Assembly: GCA_025929535.1 (NCBI GenBank)
Contig: JAICLZ010000048.1
Span: 1-32,712, forward strand
Direction of reading: 5' to 3'
Origin: Gemmatimonadaceae bacterium
GTDB taxonomy: Bacteria; Gemmatimonadota; Gemmatimonadetes; Gemmatimonadales; Gemmatimonadaceae
DNA length: 32,712 nucleotides
A program made the translations under genes and the position numbers. Positions within the stretch are counted from its first letter, which is position 1. Every line of letters begins with the position of its first letter. The notes under the pieces were generated by a model. That model had not been told where the DNA came from, ran no database searches, and saw nothing but the letters and a program-made list of their open reading frames with translations. Below are positions 10,318 to 17,488 of this stretch, piece by piece.

Positions 10318-11643
10318 TCAGCTCCCGAGCAGCGCGGTGATGAGCGCGGAGGATCGCGCGGCTGCTCCCAAACCCTTTTCGACCACGCCCCGCGCGCGCG
10401 CGCCCTGCGCGCCGCGAGTGTCCGCGCGCGTGAGCAGCGCCTCGAGTCGCGCCGCGATGGCGGAGGCATCGCTCACCGGTGCGCCGGCATCCGCGGCGAG
10501 GAGCAGCGAGGCATCGCGGCTCGCCTCGTGGCGGGGCCCGAAGAGCACGGGCACGCCGAACGCCGCCGGCTCGAGCACCGAGTGAAGCCCCGCGCCATGG
10601 AAGCCCCCGCCCACGAAGGCAACGTCCGCGAGCGCGTAGAGATCGCCAAGCAGCCCGACGCCGTCCACCAGGATCACGTCGGCATCGGCGCCGTGCGGAA
10701 GAGCGCTCGCGCGCGCGAGCGTGAGCGTGTTGGCCGCCGCCCACCGGGCGACGTGCCGGAGATGCGCCGGCGTGGGCTCGTGCGGCGCGATGATCAGTCT
10801 CGCGCCCGGCACCTCTCCGCGTACGACCATCCATGCGGGGAGCAGCTGGCGCTCGTCCGCCGGCCACGTCGATCCGGCGACGAGCGTGGGGCGCTCGCTG
10901 CGCAAGGGAGCGAGCAGCGTCTCGCGTGATGCGCCGTGCCGAGCGCGCGCCCACACCTGATCGTAGCGCGTGTCGCCCGTGACCGAGATCGCCTGCTCGC
11001 GGACGCCGAGCTGGAGCAGACGTATCGCATCCGCCTCATCGATCGCGCCCACCGCGTCGAACGCCGCGTATGCACCGCGCGTGAACGCGCCCGAGATGCG
11101 CGAGCGCCTGCGCGAGCGGTGTGCGAGCGTGGCGCTCAGGAGCGCGGTGCGCACGCCGCGCGCGCGCGCGGCGGCCACCAGCGCGGGCCACACGTCGAGC
11201 TTCGAGAACGCGAGCACGCGTGGCGAGAGTGCGTCGAGTGTCACGCGTGCGTCGCCTCGCGAGTCGAAGGGCAGATACTCCGCGAAGTCCGCATCGAGCG
11301 AGCGCGCGAACCCCTCCGCGCTCGGCGAGAAGAACGTGTAGGCGAGCTGCAGATGCGGATGATCCGAGCGCAGCCGCTCCAGCACCGGGCGCGCCTGCAG
11401 CCCCTCGCCCACCGAGGACGCGTGCATCCAGACGAGCGGCCGCTCCGCGTTGCGCGTCTCGCGATGCCACTGCTCGTAGCGCGCGCGGATGCCGCGGCGC
11501 GCGCGAAAGGTGGCTGCCAACTTTCCCCCGCGCGCGGGCGCGAGCGCGGCCGCGGCGCGCGCGAGCTGCACCGCACCTTCGTAGGCACCCCCGAGCAGAA
11601 AATTCACGCGCGCGACCGGAGCCCGCGCGGCGCGCGTGTGCAC
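10318..11643 (-). CDS. waaA: 3-deoxy-D-manno-octulosonic acid (Kdo) transferase
   Basis: A 441-residue GT-B enzyme that transfers Kdo from CMP-Kdo to lipid A precursor at the inner membrane, an early step in LPS core assembly. The acceptor-side motif HASSVGE (74-80) holds the catalytic glutamate. Further family motifs are SVTGDTRYDQV, VAGSTWPADE, HEPTPAHL and, near the C-terminus, FVGGGFHGAG..SVLEPAAFGVPVLFGP. The usual GGHN position reads GLHS, which recalls the Bacteroidetes form. The start is uncertain: GTG at 11643 is the first in frame, GTG at 11607 is an alternative, and neither has a clear Shine-Dalgarno. No lipid A genes are adjacent. Confidence 0.9.
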   Translation of the reverse strand: MHTRAARAPVARVNFLLGGAYEGAVQLARAAAALAPARGGKLAATFRARRGIRARYEQWHRETRNAERPLVWMHASSVGEGLQARPVLERLRSDHPHLQLAYTFFSPSAEGFARSLDADFAEYLPFDSRGDARVTLDALSPRVLAFSKLDVWPALVAAARARGVRTALLSATLAHRSRRRSRISGAFTRGAYAAFDAVGAIDEADAIRLLQLGVREQAISVTGDTRYDQVWARARHGASRETLLAPLRSERPTLVAGSTWPADERQLLPAWMVVRGEVPGARLIIAPHEPTPAHLRHVARWAAANTLTLARASALPHGADADVILVDGVGLLGDLYALADVAFVGGGFHGAGLHSVLEPAAFGVPVLFGPRHEASRDASLLLAADAGAPVSDASAIAARLEALLTRADTRGAQGARARGVVEKGLGAAARSSALITALLGS

Positions 11644-11670
11644 GGCGAGCGCTGTGGAAACTCCGAACGG

Positions 11671-11699
11671 TTGCGCGCCAATTGTACTCCCTGTATTTT
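11671..11699 (+). promoter_or_regulatory. Candidate promoter of small plus-strand RNA
   Basis: TTGCGC (11671-11676), 17 bases, TATTTT (11694-11699), with TG directly before the -10. Expected start is near 11706. It has the same TTGCnC-N17-TAnnTT form as the candidate atpA and susC promoters, and overlaps the waaA promoter candidate on the other strand. Confidence 0.42.
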
Positions 11700-11709
11700 T
11701 TTCCCCGAA
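11681..11709 (-). promoter_or_regulatory. Candidate waaA promoter
   Basis: On the minus strand, TTCGGG (11709-11704), 17 bases, then TACAAT (11686-11681). The -10 is good, the -35 poor. The leader to the GTG at 11643 would be about 30 bases. Confidence 0.35.
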
Positions 11710-11788
11710 CGCCGCGCGCGTTCGCGCAGCGCGGCGCTGGGTGCTGTTTCCCGCCCGATGTCGAACCCTGCAACGAGGAGGTGATCCA

Positions 11789-11833
11789 TTGTCTAGTGAC
11801 CAGCAGGCGGCGAGGATCGCTCGAAGCCGGTAA
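11789..11833 (+). CDS. Possible 14-residue leader or small peptide
   Basis: TTG at 11789 opens a 14-codon frame (MSSDQQAARIARSR) ending in TAA at 11833. It is preceded at 11775-11787 by GAGGAGGTGATCC, of which AGGAGGTGATCC is the full complement of the usual 16S rRNA 3' tail, with good spacing of the GGAGG core. The peptide is basic at its C-terminus and has no membrane segment. An overlapping GTG frame from 11781 (19 codons) is too close to the ribosome binding site. It may be a real small protein, a leader peptide, or only a ribosome-binding decoy. Confidence 0.35.
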   Translation: MSSDQQAARIARSR

Positions 11834-11882
11834 GGCCTAGGAAGTAGCTTGACCGGTGGTCCTCGCCGCTCGGTCGAATATC

Positions 11883-11931
11883 GTGGGGCTCATGGTCGCG
11901 ACACGCGACCGTGAGCCCCACGCGGCGTTTT
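11883..11931 (+). terminator. Long hairpin terminator
   Basis: An 18-bp stem (11883-11900 with 11904-11921) with one G-T wobble and a 3-base spacer, followed by GCGGCGTTTT. The T-run lies on the plus-strand side, so it suits the small plus-strand transcript. It may also halt leftward transcripts from the DsbA-like gene, although that side lacks a T-run. Confidence 0.7.
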
Positions 11932-11934
11932 GTC

Positions 11935-12600
11935 TCAACGCGCCGCCCCGCCCGCGAGCGTGAGCGCCGAGTCGATCGCGCGGCGAAAGTTCGCGAGCGG
12001 CTGCGCGCCGGTCACCATCATTCCGCCAATGAGGAAGGTCGGCGTGGATTCGACGCCCTGCTTGCTCGCGCGGTCGATGTCGGCGTCGATGAGCGGCTTC
12101 GTGAGATGAGACGCCGTGCACTTCTGAAACGCGGGCAGGTTCACGCCCTGCGCAGCCGCGAGCGAGTCGAACATCTGCTGCGGCGCCGCCAACCCCTCCC
12201 ACTGTTTCTGCGTCGTGAACAGCGCGTCGTGCATGGGCCAGAACTTGTCCTGCGCGGCCGCGCACATCGCCGCCTCCGAAGCCGCGAATGCGTTGCGGTG
12301 CATCGAGAGCGGGAAGTTCACGTAGGCGAGGCGCACCTTTCCCGAATCGACGTAGGCGCGCTTGAGCTCACCGTACGTGTCGTCGTGGAACTGCCGGCAA
12401 TAGGGGCACTGGAAGTCGCTCACCTCGATCACCCACACGGGCGCGCTGGCGCTCCCCTCGATGCGTGCATGGTCCGCGCGCTTGAGCAGCGTGCTGTCCG
12501 GACCGGTGGAAGCGGCGGCGCTCGCGCTCGAGCTCTTGCCGCACGCCAGCAGTACGACGAACGCGGCGACCGCGGCGATCAGGGGAATTCTGGGCTTCAC
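11935..12600 (-). CDS. DsbA/thioredoxin-fold lipoprotein
   Basis: A 221-residue protein with a lipoprotein signal (lipobox LLAC, C20) and a DsbA-like thioredoxin domain. The active site is CPYC (65-68) after the strand VIEVSDFQ, and the cis-proline is in TPT (186-188). The helical insertion between them is typical of the DsbA / Thioredoxin_4 group. It would act in the periplasm, tethered to a membrane, as a thiol oxidase or isomerase; two further cysteines (C113, C161) lie in the helical part. GAGGAG precedes the GTG start at 12600. It lies 32 bases after the beta-propeller gene and is probably co-transcribed with it. Confidence 0.87.
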   Translation of the reverse strand: MKPRIPLIAAVAAFVVLLACGKSSSASAAASTGPDSTLLKRADHARIEGSASAPVWVIEVSDFQCPYCRQFHDDTYGELKRAYVDSGKVRLAYVNFPLSMHRNAFAASEAAMCAAAQDKFWPMHDALFTTQKQWEGLAAPQQMFDSLAAAQGVNLPAFQKCTASHLTKPLIDADIDRASKQGVESTPTFLIGGMMVTGAQPLANFRRAIDSALTLAGGAAR

Positions 12601-12632
12601 GTGCTCCTCAATTCACTTAATGAGTGGAATCG

Positions 12633-13817
12633 CTAATGACTGGAGACGATGCGTCGCAGCTGGTTCGTGCGACGATCGAGTATGAAGGTACGGCCATCGC
12701 CGGAGACGACCGCGGACGCAAAGCCGAGCGACCGGGCCAATCCGATGGTTCGCGGCGTCTCGCCGCTCAGGTCCACGAGATACACCCCTTCGGGACCAGC
12801 GGCCACGTACAGGCGCGCTCCATCGATCGACACATCGTACGCGAAGTGGGCGGCGGTCCAGACGGACTCGAGCTTCGGCTGCGCGGGGTCCGAGAGGTCG
12901 AAGAATGCGACACCCTTCTCGCCCATGGCCACCGCGGCCAGTGATTTCCGGATGGTGAACCGCAGCCCGCTCCCGGCCAGTGGCACGGACCCGAGCGGCG
13001 CGAGACTGTCGCCGGTGATGCGAAGCGCGACGAGGGAGTGGTCCGTGGACGCCCAGAGCAGCCCGCGCGGCTCGTCCACCTGGAGATCGCGGATGGGCGC
13101 ATCGAGCGTCGCCCCCGGGTACTCGCGAACCGAGTCCGTCTTGACCGGCACGCTCTCGACCCTGTTGTCGAGCGCGACGTAGACACGGGCTGCCGTTGCC
13201 GCGATCGCGTTCACGCTTGCCCGCCGCACGAGAATCCCGGGACCGCGCTCGGGAGGATAGAGGTAGAGTCCCGAGCGGGAACCGATCGCCAGCCACCCCG
13301 AGCTCGGCGCGATGTCCAGCGCATCCACGCCGTGCAGCCCCGATGCCCGGTGGGACACGAGCAGCAGACGCGAGTCGATGTCGGCGAACATCTCGACGCC
13401 GGCACTGCTCCCCACCGCCGCCACGCTGTCCCGCAGCGCGAGCACGCTCGGCTCGCCTTCCAGCTCCACGCCGACATTCGGAATGCGGAGCTGTGGGGTG
13501 CCGTGGAAGGCGACCGCGCGGCGCTCGTCCAGCTGGCGCCCCACGAAAAAGCCCGCGAGCCCTCCTGCAGCGGCCCCTACGGCGATGGTGCCCACACTGC
13601 GATGCCCGCCGGAGCCCTTGCTGAAGCCAAAGGCCGCGAGGCCGCCAACGACCGTGCCGACGATGCCCAGCACCAGCGAGCGGGGATGAGGGTGCGCGAC
13701 CCTCCCGGCGGCTGCGGTGTCGCCCACCAGTTGGGCCCGGATGCCTGCTGGGGAGCCCGCAAGGGCGAGAGGAATCAGCGCGAGCGCGGCCCATTGGGAG
13801 ACCGGGATGCGATGCAT
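12633..13817 (-). CDS. Secreted glycine-zipper/beta-propeller protein
   Basis: A 394-residue protein with a signal peptide (1-28, ending Ile-Arg-Ala before Gln). Residues 47-66 and 75-94 are two Gly/Ala-rich hydrophobic segments (GIVGTVVGGLAAFG and GAAAGGLAGFFVG) that could form a glycine-zipper hairpin in a membrane. From about 105 onward the sequence is a run of beta-strand repeats of the LVIVD/WD40 kind, for example VAFFDLSDPAQPKLESVW and VYLVDLSGETPRTIG. The ATG at 13817 is chosen over an upstream frame from 13895 because it begins the signal peptide. Function is unknown; binding or scaffolding at the envelope is a guess. Confidence 0.75.
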   Translation of the reverse strand: MHRIPVSQWAALALIPLALAGSPAGIRAQLVGDTAAAGRVAHPHPRSLVLGIVGTVVGGLAAFGFSKGSGGHRSVGTIAVGAAAGGLAGFFVGRQLDERRAVAFHGTPQLRIPNVGVELEGEPSVLALRDSVAAVGSSAGVEMFADIDSRLLLVSHRASGLHGVDALDIAPSSGWLAIGSRSGLYLYPPERGPGILVRRASVNAIAATAARVYVALDNRVESVPVKTDSVREYPGATLDAPIRDLQVDEPRGLLWASTDHSLVALRITGDSLAPLGSVPLAGSGLRFTIRKSLAAVAMGEKGVAFFDLSDPAQPKLESVWTAAHFAYDVSIDGARLYVAAGPEGVYLVDLSGETPRTIGLARSLGFASAVVSGDGRTFILDRRTNQLRRIVSSH

Positions 13818-13850
13818 GTGTGAACATACGCCCGCGTGTACTAACTCCGC

Positions 13851-13870
13851 CACCCATAATGGTATGGGTG
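13851..13870. promoter_or_regulatory. 8-bp palindrome, possible operator
   Basis: CACCCATA, four bases (ATGG), TATGGGTG: a perfect inverted repeat 33 bases upstream of the leftward propeller gene's ATG. It overlaps weak -10-like sequences on the minus strand. The 11-mer CATAATGGTAT inside it also occurs at 2273-2283, before atpA. Confidence 0.5.
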
Positions 13871-13909
13871 ACTCGTTCTGACATGGCATTGACATACCTT
13901 GCAGCGTTC

Positions 13910-13938
13910 TTGCACTGTGCCGTGTGGCACTTTATGTT
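13910..13938 (+). promoter_or_regulatory. Candidate susC promoter
   Basis: TTGCAC (13910-13915), 17 bases, TATGTT (13933-13938). TATGTTCG (13933-13940) also matches the Bacteroidetes -7 box TAnnTTTG at seven of eight places, 20 bases after TTG. A small hairpin, GTGCC-GTGT-GGCAC (13917-13930), sits in the spacer. Confidence 0.45.
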
Positions 13939-14200
13939 CGTGACCATAAGGTGACGACCACGAAAAGGTTCCATCTCGAGCATCCTCGATTTGGCCCTAT
14001 CCTGAGTGATGCGGAGCATCGTCTCCGACGATCACCACATGCGTGTCGTGCCGCCGCGTGCAGTCGCACCGCAACGAGGAGGGAAGAGCCGAAGCGGCAT
14101 CAGATCCGGGCGAGCGTGACATCCGCGCGCGCTCGTCAGCCAACCAGACAAGCTCCATCGTCGTCCACACACCTTTTGGAAGAGGTGGCAAGGAGGAAGC

Positions 14201-17200
14201 ATGGGAAGATCTGTTAGGTCAGTAATGGCTTTCGTGCTCGCGTTGCTTGCGCTGCCGGCGCTCGCAGCTGCGCAGCAAGCCGTCACGATCACGGGAACGG
14301 TGACCAGCATCGAGGGCAATGCGCCCCTCAATTCTGCCAGCGTCACTGTCGAAGGGCTCAACATCGTAGCGCTCACGCGCGAGGATGGGCGGTATACGCT
14401 CGTCGTCCCCGCAGCGCGCGCGCATGGTCAGACCGCCACGATCACGGCGCGCCTGATCGGCTATCAGGCGAAGTCGGCTACCGTCACGCTGGCCGGAAAT
14501 CTCACGCAGGATTTCGCGCTCGCGTCCAATCCGCTTCGCCTCGGCGAGGTCGTGGTCACCGGACTCGGTTTGACCAGCTCCGTCGAGAAGCTCGGAACCG
14601 CGGTCTCCACCGTGGATTCCACGCTCATCACCAAGTCGCACGAGTCGAACGTCGTCGAGGCGCTGGCCGGCAAGACGCCTGGCGTCGCCGTCACCGGACA
14701 GTCGGGTGATCCGGGCTCGTCGTCGTACATCCGCATCCGCGGCATCAAGTCGCTTTCGGGCGATGCGCAGCCGTTGTTCGTCGTCGACGGCGTTCCGATC
14801 GACAACTCGACCATGTCCGCCGAAAGTCAGTTGGGCGGCGTCGTCGCGCCGAATCGCGCGGCCGACATCAACCCGAACGACATCGAAGACGTCACGATCC
14901 TCAAGGGCGCAGCTGCCGCAGCCGTCTACGGCGCGCGCGCGGCCGATGGCGTGGTGCTCATCACCACCAAGAGCGGCCATGCGGGGGGCACGCACTACAA
15001 CCTTTCCACGAACTATTCGTGGGATAAGGTCAACAAGAAGATCCCGTTGCAGACGGACTTCGGTCAGGGACTTGGCGGTATCACGTCCGACACCACTGGA
15101 GGCGTTTGCGACGGTCCGGGCTGCCGGCTCTCGAGCTCGTCCTGGGGCTCGCCCATCCCCGCTGGCACACAGGTGTACAACCACTTCGATGAGCTGTTCG
15201 ACACCGGTCACACGTCGGACAACGTGCTCTCGGCCTCGGGCGGTAACGAAAAGACGGTATTCTACCTCTCGGCGGGATACACGGATCAGCGTGGTGTCAT
15301 CGTCGGTCCGAATGACGCGTACAAGCGCCAGACCGTTCGCCTCAAGGCGTCGCACCATCTCTTTGATCGCTTCACTGTCGGCGGCAACTTCTCCTATGTC
15401 GATGCGCGCGGACAGTTCATTCAGAAGGGGTCGAACGTCTCGGGTCTGATGCTCGGCGCCATGCGCACGACGCCGACGTTCAACAACGAGATCTATCTCG
15501 ACACACTGACCAAGACGCAGCGGTCGTACCGCTATCCGCAGCCCGTGCTGTTCGACAACACGGTGGGTCGCGGCTACGACAATCCGTTCTTCGTCATTTT
15601 TCAGGATCCGAACACGGGCGAGACGAACCGCGCGTACGGAAACCTGAACCTGAACTATGATGCAACCGACTGGCTGAAGATCGAGTACACCCTGGGCGCG
15701 GACTACTACAACAACCAGCTGCTGGACGCGATGGCGCAGTCGTCCTCGAGCTTTCCGCAGGGGCAGATCTTCCGCACGGACGGAAACAACCTGCAGGTCG
15801 ACCACAACCTGACCGCGACACTGAGCCACACCTTCTCGCCGTCGTTCTCGGGTACGTTCACCCTCGGCCAGAATCTGAACTCGCGTCGTTTCCGCGAGAC
15901 CGATGTGAACGGGCAGACGCTCGTTGCCGCCACGCCGTTCAATCTCCAGAACACGACGTCGTGGATTCCGAACGAGTTCAAGTCGCTGGTACACTCGGAG
16001 TCCTACTTCGGCCAGGCGACGGCGGACCTGTTCAACCAGCTCTATCTGACCGCGGCCCTGCGCAACGACGGGTTCTCGACCTTCGGCGAGAGCAACCCGC
16101 GCGCCTGGTACCCGAAGGCGAGTGTTGCATGGAGCTTCACCAACGCCTTGGGTAAGACGGATCAGAAGGGGCTGTTCAGCTACGGCAAGCTGCGCGCGTC
16201 GTACGGCGAAACGGGTAAGGAGCCCGGCGTCTACTCGACGAACACGGTGCTCGTACCGGGCGGTCAGTTCTTCACCGGCTTCGGAGATGGTCTGAATGCT
16301 ACGCAGCAGGGCAACGGCGGCCTGTACTCGAACTCGGCGTTCGGTGCATTGGGAGCCGGCTCCGGCGCGCTCGGCAACACGAACATCAAGCCGGAGCGCG
16401 AGAAGGAGTTCGAGGGTGGAACCGACCTCGGCTTCTTCGACCAGAAGGTCGACCTGGCGCTCACGTATTATCGCTCGAACTCGGTCGACGTGATCCTGCC
16501 TGTGCCTATTCCGCTCACGTCGGGCTACAGCAATCAGCTGCAGAACGGAGCCAGGCTTCGGAACACCGGTTACGAAATGTCCCTCAACATCCGCCCGATC
16601 ACCAGGCCGAACTTCTCCTGGGATGTCGGCGTGAACTGGTCCAGGAACAACACGGAAGTGCTCTTCCTGAACGGCGCCACCTTCGTCGAGAACCTCGCGC
16701 AGGCCGGCGGTACGTTCGCCGGCGCCGTTGGCGCGGCCACACTTGGCAGCGACATCGGACTGCGTGGAGAGGACTTCGTTCGTTGCAACCGCGGGCTGTT
16801 CGTCGGGGCAGACAGCATCGATGCCGATGTCTGTCAGGGTGCTCCGAAGAATGCGCTCTACATCGGCGCGGATGGATTCCCGGTTGAAGATCCGACGGAT
16901 CGCGTGATCGCGGATCCCGATCCGCATTGGCTGGGATCGATCCGCACGGGCTTCCGTGTGCGCAAGTTCCAGTTCTCGGCGCTGGTCGATCACAAGGAGG
17001 GCGGCCAGGTGTGGAACGGCACACGCGGCGCGCTCTACAACTTCGGCACCCACAAGGACACCGACGTTCGTGGCCAGTCGTTCACGTTCGGCAAGGACTA
17101 TCCATACCTCTCCGGCCCGGTGGTTGGACCGGGTGCGGGTACGCCGGTCGTGATCGATGAGGACTGGTTCCAGGGTCTGGGATCGGGCTTCGGCCCCGTG

Positions 17201-17470
17201 AGCTCGCAGTTCATGGAAGACGGTACGTACACGAAGCTGCGCGAGATCTCGGTTGCGTACACGTTCGACGGAAAGTGGGTCTCGAACCTGATCGGCCTCT
17301 CTTCGATCGATCTCCGTCTGGCTGGCCGTAACCTCAAGACGTGGACGAACTACAAGGGAATCGACCCGGAGACGAACCTCACCGGCGCGCAATTCCAGAC
17401 GCAGGGTATCGATTACTTCAACAATCCGCAGACTCGGTCGTTCGTCGTATCGATCGGTCTGAACCGCTAA
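14201..17470 (+). CDS. SusC/RagA-type TonB-dependent receptor
   Basis: A 1089-residue outer-membrane receptor. The signal peptide is 1-25 (Leu-Ala-Ala-Ala-Gln). Residues 29-107 are the carboxypeptidase-D-like regulatory domain found in SusC proteins, and 116-258 are the TonB plug with the SusC signatures IRIRGIKSLSG, QPLFVVDGVPI and NPNDIEDVTILKGAAAAAVYG. The remainder is a 22-strand-type barrel ending NPQTRSFVVSIGLNR. With the SusD-like lipoprotein 18 bases downstream it would import a nutrient too large for porins, using TonB energy. No polysaccharide hydrolase, sigma or anti-sigma gene is nearby, so the substrate is unknown. AAGGAGGAAG supports the ATG at 14201. Confidence 0.94.
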   Translation: MGRSVRSVMAFVLALLALPALAAAQQAVTITGTVTSIEGNAPLNSASVTVEGLNIVALTREDGRYTLVVPAARAHGQTATITARLIGYQAKSATVTLAGNLTQDFALASNPLRLGEVVVTGLGLTSSVEKLGTAVSTVDSTLITKSHESNVVEALAGKTPGVAVTGQSGDPGSSSYIRIRGIKSLSGDAQPLFVVDGVPIDNSTMSAESQLGGVVAPNRAADINPNDIEDVTILKGAAAAAVYGARAADGVVLITTKSGHAGGTHYNLSTNYSWDKVNKKIPLQTDFGQGLGGITSDTTGGVCDGPGCRLSSSSWGSPIPAGTQVYNHFDELFDTGHTSDNVLSASGGNEKTVFYLSAGYTDQRGVIVGPNDAYKRQTVRLKASHHLFDRFTVGGNFSYVDARGQFIQKGSNVSGLMLGAMRTTPTFNNEIYLDTLTKTQRSYRYPQPVLFDNTVGRGYDNPFFVIFQDPNTGETNRAYGNLNLNYDATDWLKIEYTLGADYYNNQLLDAMAQSSSSFPQGQIFRTDGNNLQVDHNLTATLSHTFSPSFSGTFTLGQNLNSRRFRETDVNGQTLVAATPFNLQNTTSWIPNEFKSLVHSESYFGQATADLFNQLYLTAALRNDGFSTFGESNPRAWYPKASVAWSFTNALGKTDQKGLFSYGKLRASYGETGKEPGVYSTNTVLVPGGQFFTGFGDGLNATQQGNGGLYSNSAFGALGAGSGALGNTNIKPEREKEFEGGTDLGFFDQKVDLALTYYRSNSVDVILPVPIPLTSGYSNQLQNGARLRNTGYEMSLNIRPITRPNFSWDVGVNWSRNNTEVLFLNGATFVENLAQAGGTFAGAVGAATLGSDIGLRGEDFVRCNRGLFVGADSIDADVCQGAPKNALYIGADGFPVEDPTDRVIADPDPHWLGSIRTGFRVRKFQFSALVDHKEGGQVWNGTRGALYNFGTHKDTDVRGQSFTFGKDYPYLSGPVVGPGAGTPVVIDEDWFQGLGSGFGPVSSQFMEDGTYTKLREISVAYTFDGKWVSNLIGLSSIDLRLAGRNLKTWTNYKGIDPETNLTGAQFQTQGIDYFNNPQTRSFVVSIGLNR

Positions 17471-17488
17471 GCGAAGGAGAATCCCACA

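Larger units (their letters stand above)
11706..11931 (+). ncRNA. Putative ~225-nt structured small RNA with embedded ORF
   Basis: Bounds are inferred from a promoter candidate ending at 11699 and a hairpin plus TTTT ending at 11931. Inside lie a 10-bp inverted repeat (GCGGCGAGGA at 11807-11816 with TCCTCGCCGC at 11860-11869), a 12-base perfect anti-SD complement and a 14-codon ORF. I do not recognise it as 4.5S, 6S, tmRNA or RNase P RNA. It runs opposite to both neighbouring genes. Existence of the transcript is inferred only. Confidence 0.35.
11644..11934. other. Intergenic region with divergent promoters and a small transcription unit
   Basis: Between waaA and the DsbA-like gene. On the plus strand it holds a promoter candidate, a very strong ribosome binding site, a 14-codon ORF, inverted repeats and a long terminator-like hairpin, each listed separately. 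On the minus strand it holds the candidate waaA promoter. A GC-rich hairpin (GCCGCGC and GCGCGGC) lies near the start of the plus transcript. Confidence 0.5.
13818..14200. other. Divergent intergenic region and long susC leader
   Basis: This gap of 383 bases holds a palindrome near the leftward gene (13851-13870), a candidate susC promoter (13910-13938) and then about 255 bases of apparent 5' leader with no supported gene. The leader ends in a strong AAGGAGGAAG ribosome binding site before the ATG at 14201. Small inverted repeats are present, but no riboswitch that I recognise. Confidence 0.5.

Noticed and set aside
11776..11787. Minus-strand GGATCACCTCCT as a fragment of a 16S rRNA gene 3' end
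   Set aside because: Only 12 bases match. The flanks do not resemble 16S helix 45 sequence, and spacing to a TTG start on the plus strand favours a ribosome binding site.
11604..11789. Minus-strand 61-codon frame whose start reads ATGGATCACCTCCT
   Set aside because: Its first codons are the complement of the strong Shine-Dalgarno. It has no ribosome binding site, is Arg-rich and overlaps the waaA start.
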